A DNA stretch of 64,000 nucleotides, from contig NZ_JBANCG010000010.1 of assembly GCF_037026715.1 (NCBI RefSeq), forward strand, positions 1-64,000, in the 5' to 3' direction. This document shows positions 41,831 to 50,387 of the stretch, one piece after another. Within the stretch, counting starts at the first letter, position 1; every line of letters begins with the position of its first letter. A model generated the notes under the pieces. That model had not been told where the DNA came from. It searched no databases and was given only the letters and a program-made list of their open reading frames with translations. Position numbers and translations under genes: made by a program. The stretch comes from Breoghania sp037026715 (GTDB lineage: Bacteria; Pseudomonadota; Alphaproteobacteria; Rhizobiales; Stappiaceae).

Positions 41831-42892
41831 ATGCCTACATTTCTCGTCAACGTGTCGAAGATCCAGCAGAACCTCGACGCTATTTTCGCTCGGGCGCAGG
41901 AGAGGAAGATCGACTTCGTCTCCGTGGTCAAATCGTTCCACGATTCATCGGAACTGATGCATCTGTTCGACCGGCGCCGCCCGTCCTATCTCGGCATGTC
42001 GAAGCTGCCGCTCGCCGAGAAGTTCCGCGATCAGGTCCAGAGCCCGATCATGATGACCAGCATTCCCCGCCCGGCGGACGCTGCGCGGACGGTCCGTATC
42101 GCCGAGGTCAGCCTCAACAGCAACCTGGAGACCATCGCCGCGCTCGACCGCGCGGCGGCCGACGCCGGCACGCATCACGGCATCGTCCTGATGATCGATG
42201 TCGGCGACCTGCGCGAAGGCATCCTGCCGGCCGATGCGGCGGCCTTCGTGCGCGCCCTCGCCGGGCGCGGTTTCGCGCATGTCTCGATCCGCGGCATCGG
42301 CACGAACTACGCCTGCGCCAACGGCGTGGAGCCCTCGGCGGCGAACCTGGAGACGATCTACTCGCTGGCGGGCGAACTCGCCGCGATCCTCGGTGCGCGC
42401 CCTTACGTCTCGCTCGGCGGGTCCTCCATCCTCGACTGGCTGGATCACCATCATCTGCGCGACTGGCCGACCCAGATCCGGATCGGGCAGAGCATCCTTC
42501 TGGGAACGCTGCCGGTGGTGGATACGGCCGCGCCGGGCCTCTGCACCGACACGCTGGTCTTCCGCTCCACCATCCTGGAACAGGCGCTGAAACCCTCCGC
42601 ACCGGCCGAGCCGGGCGGGGCGGACGCGCTGGGCGCCGTCAACAGGCCCTGCGACCGCGGCTTCCGTCGGCGCGCGATCCTCGATTTCGGGGTCTCCGAT
42701 ACCGACCCCAAGGCCCTCGTGCCCAGCGATCCGGGCATCGAGATCATCACGGCCAATTCCGACTACACCATCGTCGACGTAACGGACTCCAACCAGCCTT
42801 ACGACGTCGGCGACACGATCGACTTCATCCCCAAGTACCGCGCGATGCTGCAGGGGTTCATCTCCCCGTATCTGGAAAAGAAATATCAGTAG
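41831..42892 (+). CDS. Fold-type III PLP enzyme, alanine/ornithine racemase-like
   Basis: The 353-residue protein has the alanine-racemase barrel start: LVNVSKIQQNLDAIFARAQ with the PLP Lys34 in SVVKSFHDS. Later come IVLMIDVGDLREGILP (the strand where the family has an Arg/His pair), RGIGTNYACANG and the PLP-phosphate region SLGGSSILDWL. The C-terminal domain ends DVGDTIDFIPKYRAML. The layout is close to ornithine racemase and YhfX-like proteins. It would racemise an amino acid used in this cluster. ATG preceded by CGAGG; 12-nt repeats upstream. Confidence 0.87.
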   Translation: MPTFLVNVSKIQQNLDAIFARAQERKIDFVSVVKSFHDSSELMHLFDRRRPSYLGMSKLPLAEKFRDQVQSPIMMTSIPRPADAARTVRIAEVSLNSNLETIAALDRAAADAGTHHGIVLMIDVGDLREGILPADAAAFVRALAGRGFAHVSIRGIGTNYACANGVEPSAANLETIYSLAGELAAILGARPYVSLGGSSILDWLDHHHLRDWPTQIRIGQSILLGTLPVVDTAAPGLCTDTLVFRSTILEQALKPSAPAEPGGADALGAVNRPCDRGFRRRAILDFGVSDTDPKALVPSDPGIEIITANSDYTIVDVTDSNQPYDVGDTIDFIPKYRAMLQGFISPYLEKKYQ

Positions 42893-42947
42893 CCGGCACC
42901 GCAATGGCCCTGACGCAAGCGAGAGACCCGAGGAACCGGACGCATCG

Positions 42948-43913
42948 ATGAACCAGACGTATCCCACGATAGACCTTGAGAACCTGATGCGGGAAACGCG
43001 GCCGCGAACGCCGTCCCGGCGGGACTTTCATTCCCCCGAAATCGATGGGATAAGCCTGCCCGTCGTCGTCCTCGACGGGGCGCGGCCAGGCCCCACGGTC
43101 TGCGTGTCGGCCGGCGTCCACGGTTCGGAATATTGCGCGCTGGAGGTGGCACAGCGGCTCCTCGCGCTGGACCCGGCCGAAGTCAGCGGCCGCATCATCG
43201 TGCTGCCGCTGGTCAATATCCCGGCGTTTATCGGCCGCGCGGCCTACGTCAACCCGACGGACGGCATCAATCCCAACCGCGCCTTTCCCGGCCGAGCCGA
43301 CGGCTCGCAGAGCTACAGGCTCACCCACTGGCTGACATACGGCATCTTCCGGCACTGCGATTTCCTCATCGATCTGCATTCCGGCGATCTCAGCGAATAC
43401 GTGCGCCCGTTCGCCATATTCCTGCGCGACGATCCACGCACCAGGGCGCTTGCCCGCGCCGCGCGGCTGGAATTCTCCATCGGCCTCGGCCCGGGCGGAA
43501 TGAGCCTTCACGGTGCGGCGGCGGTGGGCGTGCCCGGCGTCATCCTGGAGGCCGGCGGTGCCCTGTCGCGCGGCGCCGATGTCGTCGGGATCCTCCATTC
43601 CGGCCTGCTCCGGGCGCTGGCCTTTACCGGCGCGATCCGCCTGTCCGACGACGAGGAGGCGACCGCCGGCGCAGGCGACGACACGCTGATCGAGGCGCCC
43701 GCGGCCATCATCGCCACGCAGGATGGCTTGTGGTATCCGGAAAACGAGGTCGGCGCGATTTTGGAGGAAGGCGCGGTGGTGGGGCGGATACGCGACTATT
43801 TCGGCTACGAGAAGACAGCGATCCACGCGCCGCAGTCCGGCGCGCTGCTCTACCAGCTGGTCGGCATGCCGGTGAACGCGGAAGAGATCCTGTGCTGGAT
43901 CGGCGACAAATGA
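42948..43913 (+). CDS. Succinylglutamate desuccinylase/aspartoacylase family protein
   Basis: The 321-residue zinc hydrolase of the M14-like AstE/AspA/DoeB family has Zn ligands His58 and Glu61 (SAGVHGSEYCAL) and His144 (FLIDLHSGD), plus the substrate Arg111 in NPNRAFPG. The domain closes with IEAPAAIIATQDGLWYPENE. It should cleave an N-acyl group from an amino acid. It lies 55 bp after the racemase and overlaps the exporter gene by four bases, so it is probably the last biosynthetic or deprotection step before export. Confidence 0.9.
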   Translation: MNQTYPTIDLENLMRETRPRTPSRRDFHSPEIDGISLPVVVLDGARPGPTVCVSAGVHGSEYCALEVAQRLLALDPAEVSGRIIVLPLVNIPAFIGRAAYVNPTDGINPNRAFPGRADGSQSYRLTHWLTYGIFRHCDFLIDLHSGDLSEYVRPFAIFLRDDPRTRALARAARLEFSIGLGPGGMSLHGAAAVGVPGVILEAGGALSRGADVVGILHSGLLRALAFTGAIRLSDDEEATAGAGDDTLIEAPAAIIATQDGLWYPENEVGAILEEGAVVGRIRDYFGYEKTAIHAPQSGALLYQLVGMPVNAEEILCWIGDK

Positions 43914-44857
43914 GCGGGGCGGCGGGCAAGGGTTCGCGCGCGCCGGACGAGACCGCGCATGAGGGCGATCAGGTCACGGCGACGGCGCTGCTCGCCTTCG
44001 CCATGGCGCTGTCGGGAACCGTCGGCGTGGTGGTGGTCGCCTCCGGGCTTTCCTCGGTATCGGCGGTCTTCTTCAGATGCCTGTTCGGCGCCATGGCGCT
44101 GTCGCTGTGGTGCATTCTGCGCAGGAAATTCGATATCGCGTCGATCAACAGGGGCAATGTCGCGATCGTCGTGATCAGCGGCCTGTTCCTGGTCGTCAAC
44201 TGGGCCGCGCTGTTCCAGTCCGTCCGCCTCATCCAGGTCGGCCTGTCCTTCGTCATCTATCACCTGCAACCGTTCTGGATCATCATCATCGGCGCCGCGT
44301 TCCTCGGCGAGCGGCTGTCGAAGGCGAAGCTTCTGTGGACCGGCGTGGCCTTCGTCGGACTGATCCTCGTCGTCGGCCCGAAGATCGGGGCGATCTCGGC
44401 CGACTGGGGGCTCGCCGCAGGCATCTTCTTCGCGCTGCTGGCCTCCGTTCTCTATGCCGGCTCCACGCTGACGGCCCGACGCATAACCAATGTCGACCCG
44501 TCGTTCCTGGCCATCGTCCATTGCGTCATCGGCATGGTGGTGTTCTCGCCGGTGCTGGCGGGCTTCCAGTGGGGGGAGGTCACCGCCGTCGGTTGGTCGT
44601 GCCTCGTCAGCCTCGGCATCGTCCAGACGGGCGTCGTCTACACGCTTCTGTATGCGACCTACCCGAAGGTGCCGACGGCGACCATCGCCATCTGCGCCTT
44701 CCTCAATCCGATCACCGCGCTCGTTTCGGACTATCTCGTCTACGGCCACTCCATCACGCTCGTTCAGGGGCTGGGCGTGGCGATCATCATGATCGCGGAA
44801 CTGGGCGTCACCGTCGGCTGGGGCCGGCGCCTCGGCGCGGCGAAAACGACCGCCTAG
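43910..44857 (+). CDS. EamA-family (DMT) transporter, probable exporter
   Basis: The 315-residue protein has ten hydrophobic segments and two EamA repeats: LLAFAMALSGTVGVVVVASG, SVSAVFFRCLFGAMAL, FVIYHLQPFWIIIIGAAFLGERLSKAKL and the second repeat ending IAICAFLNPITALVSDYLVYG. EamA proteins often export amino acids and related metabolites. I start at MSGAAGKGS in ATGA overlap with the deacylase; the frame is open further upstream but antisense-free homology begins here. It ends the five-gene run. Confidence 0.92.
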   Translation: MSGAAGKGSRAPDETAHEGDQVTATALLAFAMALSGTVGVVVVASGLSSVSAVFFRCLFGAMALSLWCILRRKFDIASINRGNVAIVVISGLFLVVNWAALFQSVRLIQVGLSFVIYHLQPFWIIIIGAAFLGERLSKAKLLWTGVAFVGLILVVGPKIGAISADWGLAAGIFFALLASVLYAGSTLTARRITNVDPSFLAIVHCVIGMVVFSPVLAGFQWGEVTAVGWSCLVSLGIVQTGVVYTLLYATYPKVPTATIAICAFLNPITALVSDYLVYGHSITLVQGLGVAIIMIAELGVTVGWGRRLGAAKTTA

Positions 44858-44900
44858 AGCGCTTGTCCTTCAGACGGAATCGTCTGATCGACAGGAACAT
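44857..44900. repeat. Palindromic intergenic element, second copy
   Basis: AGAGCGCTTGTCCTTCAGACG-GAAT-CGTCTGATCGACAGGAA is the inverted counterpart of the element beside 13895-13930. The CAGACG/CGTCTG hairpin is kept. It lies between two convergent genes and could serve as terminator. Confidence 0.8.
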
Positions 44901-44940
44901 GCGCAAGGGTGCGGCCCCTGGATGAAACGGGCATGCGCCA

Positions 44941-45918
44941 TCAGAACCGGTAGGCCGTCTCGCTCCTGTAGACGGCCCCCGGGCGCAGGATGCAGGGCGG
45001 GAAATCTGCCCGGTTCGGGCTGTCGGGCCAGGCCTGGGTTTCCATCGCCAGTCCCGCGCGCGCCTTCAGCCGCGTCCCGCCATATCCGAGCGCGCCTTCC
45101 AGATGGGCGCCGTCATAGATCTGCAAACCCGGTTCCGTGGTCGAGACGGTGAGCGAGAGACCGCTTTCCGGGCTTTCCAGCCACGCGACATCGCGCAGCC
45201 GGCCGTCGGCGCCATCGAGGCAGAAATTGTGGTCGTAGCCGGCGCCGCCGATCGCGCGCGGCGTGCGGAAATCGAAGGCGGTGCCCGCGACGCCGGCGAT
45301 CTCTCCCGTCGGGATCAGGTCGCCGTCCACGGGCAGATACCGGCTTGCCGCCACGCGCAGCCGGTGGCGCTCGATGTCGCCGCTGCCATCCAGCACGAAA
45401 TAGCCGTGATGGGCGAAGCTGCAGGGCGTGGCCCGGGTCGTGCGGGCCTCGATCGCGATGCGCAGCGTCGCCGGCGGCTCCAGCGAGACTGTGGCGGCAA
45501 CCGTCAATGCGCCGGGAAATCCCATGTGCCCGTCGGGCAGATCGAGCGCGAGGCGCGCGCGGGTCTCCGTCGCACCCTCCAGCCGCCACAGCTGTTCGCC
45601 GGTGCCGCCGCTGCCGCCGTGGAGCGTGTGGCGGGCGCGGAAATTCGCATCGGTGTGAAAGGTCTCGCCATCAAGCGCAAACCGCGCCCCGCCGATCCGG
45701 TTGGCGAAGCGGCCGACCAGCGCGCCCGTATAGAGAAGATCCCCGAGATAGTCCTCCAGCCGGTCGGCGCCGATCACCACGGACCGGCCGTCGAGCCTCA
45801 GATCCTGCACGGTCGCCCCCCATGTCAGAAGCGAGGCTTCGAGCCGTCCGGCGGAAAGCCGCACGCGCTCGACCTCGCGCGCGTCGGGAAGGACGCCGAA
45901 GACATCTCGTTCCCTCAT
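44941..45918 (-). CDS. Aldose 1-epimerase (mutarotase)
   Basis: The 325-residue protein has the GalM pattern: LLTWGATVQDLRLDGRSVVIG, GALVGRFANRIGGARFALDG, LHGGSGG with the catalytic His region, GHMGFPG, SFAHHGYFVLDG and DHNFCLDG, with a Glu in LQIYDGAHLEG. It interconverts sugar anomers and feeds the anomer-specific dehydrogenase encoded nearby. It lies 10 bp behind the lactonase gene and is last in the sugar importer operon. Confidence 0.92.
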   Translation of the reverse strand: MRERDVFGVLPDAREVERVRLSAGRLEASLLTWGATVQDLRLDGRSVVIGADRLEDYLGDLLYTGALVGRFANRIGGARFALDGETFHTDANFRARHTLHGGSGGTGEQLWRLEGATETRARLALDLPDGHMGFPGALTVAATVSLEPPATLRIAIEARTTRATPCSFAHHGYFVLDGSGDIERHRLRVAASRYLPVDGDLIPTGEIAGVAGTAFDFRTPRAIGGAGYDHNFCLDGADGRLRDVAWLESPESGLSLTVSTTEPGLQIYDGAHLEGALGYGGTRLKARAGLAMETQAWPDSPNRADFPPCILRPGAVYRSETAYRF

Positions 45919-45928
45919 GGCCGCACCT

Positions 45929-46774
45929 TCATAGCCGTACTGGCGGTTCCGCCAGCCCCCTCACGCCGGGGGCGAGGGCGAAGGTGAGGCCGTCTTCCCG
46001 CGTCGGGTGCGTCAGCCCCTCCCGTGCCGTCGTGACATAGAGCGCATCGAGCGCCGCGCCGGCGAAACAGGGACACGAGGGCTGTCGTGCGGGCAGGGGA
46101 AGCGTGCGCTCAAGCCGGCCGTCGGCAAGATAGCGCGCCACGCGGGAGGCACCCCACTGCGCGTTCCACAGCGCGCCTTCCGCGTCGATGACGGCGCCGT
46201 CCGGGTTCAGGCCCTCGGCTTCGAGATCAAGGAAGACGTCCGCGCCCTCGCACGGCCAGCCCGCTGTATCGAGCGCCACGGTCCAGATTTTCCGGCGCGA
46301 GGTGTCCGCGAAATAGGCGCGGCGCCCGCCGGGGGCGAAACAGATGGCGTTCGGGATCGAGATCCTGTCGTAGAGCAGGCGGAGCTCGCCCCCATGAAAA
46401 CGGTAGATGGCGCCGGCCTCGCTTTCCGCGCGCTTTCCCATCGTGCCGATCCAGAAGCCGCCCATCGGGTCGGCCCGACCGTCGTTGGAGCGGGTTTCGG
46501 GACGGTCCGCCTCCAGCGCGGCGACAAGCCTGCGTTCGCCGGTCGCGATGTCGAAGCGGTAGAGCCCTGTCTCGCTCGCGATGAGAAGCGTATCGCGGTC
46601 GATCCACCCGGCGGCGGAGGCGTGTTCGCCGATGTTCCAGCTCAACGGGCCGGCATCGGTGCGCGACAGCAGCTTTTTGCCGAGAATGTCGAACCAGAAG
46701 AACTGCCGCCGCTCCGGGTGCCAGAACGCGCCCTCGCCCAGTTCGCAGGCGCGATCGTCGAAAATCTCGCTCAT
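45929..46774 (-). CDS. SMP-30/gluconolactonase family protein (sugar lactonase)
   Basis: The 281-residue six-bladed propeller begins MSEIFDDRACELGEGAFWHPERRQ with the metal Glu in LGEG. RSNDGRADPMGGFWIGTMG carries the Asn/Asp metal ligands, and PNAICFAPGGRRAYFADTS, GLNPDGAVIDAEGALWNAQWG follow. It opens the aldonolactone made by the sugar 1-dehydrogenase. Start chosen at MSEIF, overlapping the permease stop by four bases; 40 upstream codons are antisense noise. L-arabinono- or galactonolactone are the likely substrates given the context. Confidence 0.92.
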   Translation of the reverse strand: MSEIFDDRACELGEGAFWHPERRQFFWFDILGKKLLSRTDAGPLSWNIGEHASAAGWIDRDTLLIASETGLYRFDIATGERRLVAALEADRPETRSNDGRADPMGGFWIGTMGKRAESEAGAIYRFHGGELRLLYDRISIPNAICFAPGGRRAYFADTSRRKIWTVALDTAGWPCEGADVFLDLEAEGLNPDGAVIDAEGALWNAQWGASRVARYLADGRLERTLPLPARQPSCPCFAGAALDALYVTTAREGLTHPTREDGLTFALAPGVRGLAEPPVRL

Positions 46775-47766
46775 GCGGCGGCCTCCTGCCGGGGTCTCGT
46801 CGCGCGCGATCCGCCGAGGGCGGACAGACGCAGAAGGCTCTTCTGGAGCAGGATGAAGGCCAGCAGCAGAAGGCCGATGATGATCTTGGTCCACCAGCTC
46901 GACAGCGTGCCGTCGAAGACGATGTAGGTCTGGATCAGCCCCATGGTCATGACGCCCACCAGCGTGCCGAAGACGAAGCCCGCGCCGCCGGTCAGCAGCG
47001 TTCCGCCGATGACGACGGCGGCGATGGCGGTGAGTTCCGTGCCCACGGTCGCCAGCGGATAGCCGGACTTGGTGTAGATGGAAAAGACGATGCCCGAGAG
47101 CCCGGCCATGAACCCGGAAAAGGCGTAGATCGCAACCGTCGTGCGCCCGACGCGCACGCCCATCAGCCGCGCCGTCGCCTCGCCGCCGCCGAGCGCGAAG
47201 ACGGCGGCGCCGAAGCGTGTGCGGTGCGCCACGACCATCCCGACCGCGACCGCGACCAGCATCGACGCGCCGATCAGCGTCAGCCGCCCCTTGCCGGGCA
47301 TCAGCCAGTAGGCGCCGTCGAGAAGGTCGTAGAAGGGATGATTGATCGGAACGGAATCGATCGTCAGCATGTAGGCCATGCCGCGCATGAGGAACATGCC
47401 GGCGAGCGTCACGATGAAGGGCGGCATGGCGAGCACATGGATGAGCCCGCCCATGGCAGCGCCGAAGGCGGTGGTGACGACGAGCAGCAGCACGAAGACG
47501 ACGAGCGGATGGAGGTTCGTGTCGCGCAGCATCACCGCGATGAAGACGCCGGAAAACGCGATGACCGAGCCGACGGAGAGATCGATCCCGCCGGAGAGGA
47601 TGACGATGGTCATCCCGACCGCGACGATGCCGAGATAGGCGTTGTCGGTCAAAAGGTTGCCCACCACCCGCGTGGACAACATGGCGGGGAACTGCATCAC
47701 GCAGATCGCCCAGGCGAGCGCGAAGATGGCGATGGTCGCGGCGAGCGGATAGAGGCGCGGGTTCAT
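46771..47766 (-). CDS. Sugar ABC transporter permease, YjfF-like
   Basis: The 331-residue permease of the RbsC/CUT2 family starts MNPRLYPLAATIAIFALAW. It has VGMTIVILSGGIDLSVGSVIAFSG and GLIHVLAMPPFIVTLAGMFLMRGMAYML, and ALGGGEATARLMGVRV near the cytosolic loop. The frame runs on far upstream, but that part is the antisense-shifted neighbour. Start overlaps the next permease stop by four bases. It should pair with YtfT-like to form the pore. Confidence 0.93.
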   Translation of the reverse strand: MNPRLYPLAATIAIFALAWAICVMQFPAMLSTRVVGNLLTDNAYLGIVAVGMTIVILSGGIDLSVGSVIAFSGVFIAVMLRDTNLHPLVVFVLLLVVTTAFGAAMGGLIHVLAMPPFIVTLAGMFLMRGMAYMLTIDSVPINHPFYDLLDGAYWLMPGKGRLTLIGASMLVAVAVGMVVAHRTRFGAAVFALGGGEATARLMGVRVGRTTVAIYAFSGFMAGLSGIVFSIYTKSGYPLATVGTELTAIAAVVIGGTLLTGGAGFVFGTLVGVMTMGLIQTYIVFDGTLSSWWTKIIIGLLLLAFILLQKSLLRLSALGGSRATRPRQEAAA

Positions 47767-48788
47767 TGGCCTTGTGCCTTCGCGGACAGGGGAACGGCCT
47801 CGCGCCGGCGGCGGGCCGTGCGACCGACCGTGCGCCATTGATGGGCGAGGTTCGGGCTCTGCAGCACGAGGATGACGAGCACCAGCGCGGCCTTGATGAC
47901 GAGGTTGTATTCGGAGGGAAAGCCCGCCAGCAGGATGCCGGTGTCGATGGTCTGGATGATCAGCGCGCCGATGAGCGAGGCGGCGATGGAAAACCGCCCG
48001 CCCAGCAGCGAATTGCCGCCGATCACCACGGCGAGGATCGCATCCAGCTCCAGCCACAGCCCGGCATTGTTGGCGTCCGCCCCGCGGATGTCGGCGGCCG
48101 AGATGATCCCCGCCAGCCCCGCGCACAGGCCCGAGGCGACGTAGACCGCGACCAGCAGCACGGCGGCGTTGACGCCGGCAAGTGCGGAGGCCGACCGGTT
48201 CACGCCGACCGCCTCGACCAGCAGCCCCAGCGCCGTGCGCCGCATCAGGACCGCGATGGCGAGCGCAGCCGCCAGCCAGATCAGCGCCGGAACCGGAATG
48301 CCGAGAAGATCGCCGGAGCCGAGGAAGGCCAGTCCCTCGTTGGAGAAGGTGAGAATGCGCCCCTCGGTGATCAGCTGCGCGATGCCGCGTCCCGAGGTCA
48401 TCAGGATCAGCGTGGCGACGATCGGCTGGATGCCGATGAGCGCGACGAGGCAGCCGTTCCACAGGCCCGCCGCCGCCCCCGCCATGAGCGCCAGCGCCAG
48501 CGCACCGGCGAGCGGCACGTCGTGGGTGATCGCCCACGCGGCGACGGCGCCGGAAATCGCCATGACCGTGCCGACGGAAAGATCGATGCCCCGCGTGGCG
48601 ACCACAAGCGTCATGCCGACCGTCAGAAGCCCCACCTGCGCGCCGCGCTTGGCAATGTCCATCAAGGGGCCGACGAAGCGACCGTCGACGACATCGACCC
48701 TCAGGAAATCGGGAAAGAACAGCGTCACCAGGGCCACGAGAGCGGCAAGCGTCACGAGCTGGGGCGCGATACGGCGCAAGACGGTCAC
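47763..48788 (-). CDS. Sugar ABC transporter permease, YtfT-like
   Basis: This 341-residue CUT2 permease has QVGLLTVGMTLVVATRGIDLSVGTVMAISG, CLVALIGIQPIVATLILMTSGRGIAQLI and VEAVGVNRSASALAGVN. It has eight to ten hydrophobic segments. ATGA overlap with the ATPase gene ahead and with the YjfF-like gene behind. The order YtfQ, YtfR, YtfT, YjfF matches the Escherichia coli galactofuranose importer except that the binding protein is separated by 76 bp. Confidence 0.93.
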   Translation of the reverse strand: MTVLRRIAPQLVTLAALVALVTLFFPDFLRVDVVDGRFVGPLMDIAKRGAQVGLLTVGMTLVVATRGIDLSVGTVMAISGAVAAWAITHDVPLAGALALALMAGAAAGLWNGCLVALIGIQPIVATLILMTSGRGIAQLITEGRILTFSNEGLAFLGSGDLLGIPVPALIWLAAALAIAVLMRRTALGLLVEAVGVNRSASALAGVNAAVLLVAVYVASGLCAGLAGIISAADIRGADANNAGLWLELDAILAVVIGGNSLLGGRFSIAASLIGALIIQTIDTGILLAGFPSEYNLVIKAALVLVILVLQSPNLAHQWRTVGRTARRRREAVPLSAKAQGQ

Positions 48789-50311
48789 GCGGCTTCCTCC
48801 CCGCTCTCGCGCCGGCCCGCATCCGGGGTGGCGATGGCGCGTACGATGGTGTCGGAGGTGATCTCCCGTCCGGTCAGCTCCGCCACGTGCCGGCGGTCGC
48901 GCACGACGATGACGCGGTCCGCCACGGCGATGAGTTCGTCGAGTTCGGAGGAGATGATGAGGATTGACATGCCCTCGGCCGTCACCTTCTGGATCAGCCG
49001 CAGGATTTCCGCATGCGCGCCCACGTCGATGCCGCGCGTCGGCTCGTCGAGAATGAGAAAGCGCGGGTTCATGGCGAGCCAGCGCGCCAGCACGACCTTC
49101 TGCTGGTTGCCGCCGGACAATTCGCCGACCGGCTGCTCCGGTCCAAAGGTGCGGATGTCGAGGCGGGCGATATAGTCGTTCGCCAGCCGGGTCTGCTCCG
49201 CGCTGGACAGGCGGCGGAACCAGCCCCGGTGCGCCTGAAGCGCAAGGGCGATGTTCTCGCGCACCGAGAGATCGGCGACGATGCCGTCCGCTTTCCGCTC
49301 TTCCGGCGCGTAGCCGAAGCCGGCGGCGACGGCCGCGCGCGGGGAGGAAAGATCGAAGGTCCCGTTCCCGTCGCGCGCCGCGCCGCTGTGGGCCTCCACC
49401 ACGCCGAACAGAAGCTCCGCGCTTTCGGTGCGTCCCGAGCCCAGAAGGCCGGCGAGACCGAGCACCTCGCCGCGCCCGACGGCAAGGTTAAAGGGCTCGA
49501 TATGCCCGCGCCGGCCGAAATTCTCGAACCGCAGCAGCTCCGGCCTTTGCGCCGCCGCCTCATGCGTCTTGCCGTGCGCGATGACCTCGTCTTCCAGCGC
49601 ATGGCCCAGCATGTGCTCGATCAGCCGGACGCGGTTAAGATCGGCGGTGCGCTCGCTCGCCACCCTGCGGCCGTTGCGCAGCACCGTGACCCGGTCCGTC
49701 AGCGCGAAGACCTGATCGAGAAAGTGGGAAACGAAGATGATGCCGAGCCCCCGATCCCTCAGTCCGCGCACCACGTCGAACAGTGTCTCCACCTCGCGCG
49801 CGTCGAGACTGGCGGTCGGCTCGTCGAGGATCAGGACCTTGCCCGAAAGCGCGACCGCGCGGGCGATGGCGATGATCTGGCGCACCGCCACGGAATAGGC
49901 GGCGAGGTTGCGCGATACGTCGATATCGAGCCCGTAGCCCTCCAGCATCGCCTCGGCCTGGCGCTTCTGGGCCCGGGCATCGACCATGCCGAAGCGCGTC
50001 GGCTCCCGGCCGAAGGTCAGGTTCTGCGCGACCGTCAGGTTCGCCAGCAGATTGACCTCCTGATAGACCGTGCCGATGCCCAGTTCCTGCGCCTTGGAGG
50101 TCGAACGCGGCGAGATCGTGCGCCCTTCGAGCGAGATTTCGCCGCCGTCGCGGCTGTAGGCGCCGGTCAGGCACTTGATGAGCGTGGACTTGCCCGCGCC
50201 GTTCTCTCCCAGAAGCGCGTGGATCTCGCCGGCCGCGAGGTCGAAATCGACCGCGTCGAGCGCCGTCGTGCCGGGAAAGGTCTTGGTGAGCGAGCGAATG
50301 GTGAGCAGCAT
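48785..50311 (-). CDS. Sugar ABC transporter ATPase, double domain (YtfR/MglA type)
   Basis: This 508-residue protein has two nucleotide-binding domains. The first has LLGENGAGKSTLIKCL and VLILDEPTASLD, with the signature weakened to AAYSVAVRQIIAIARAV. The second has degenerate Walker A LLGSGRTESAELL and canonical LSGGNQQKVVLARWL with FLILDEPTRGIDVGA. This asymmetry is normal for the CUT2 family. Start chosen at MLLTIRSLTKTFPGTTALD; 68 upstream codons are unconserved. It powers the two permeases that follow. Confidence 0.94.
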   Translation of the reverse strand: MLLTIRSLTKTFPGTTALDAVDFDLAAGEIHALLGENGAGKSTLIKCLTGAYSRDGGEISLEGRTISPRSTSKAQELGIGTVYQEVNLLANLTVAQNLTFGREPTRFGMVDARAQKRQAEAMLEGYGLDIDVSRNLAAYSVAVRQIIAIARAVALSGKVLILDEPTASLDAREVETLFDVVRGLRDRGLGIIFVSHFLDQVFALTDRVTVLRNGRRVASERTADLNRVRLIEHMLGHALEDEVIAHGKTHEAAAQRPELLRFENFGRRGHIEPFNLAVGRGEVLGLAGLLGSGRTESAELLFGVVEAHSGAARDGNGTFDLSSPRAAVAAGFGYAPEERKADGIVADLSVRENIALALQAHRGWFRRLSSAEQTRLANDYIARLDIRTFGPEQPVGELSGGNQQKVVLARWLAMNPRFLILDEPTRGIDVGAHAEILRLIQKVTAEGMSILIISSELDELIAVADRVIVVRDRRHVAELTGREITSDTIVRAIATPDAGRRESGEEAA

Positions 50312-50387
50312 CTCGGAACGGTCCGCTTCGTCTGGAACTGGCTCGCCGGCGCGGCGATGGCAGGCCGCCGCGCCGGTCGCGTCCGTG

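Noticed and set aside
47767..48822. A 683-residue fused permease reading
   Set aside because: The N-terminal half is out-of-frame sequence of the YtfT-like permease. The YjfF-like permease starts at MNPRLY with a four-base overlap.
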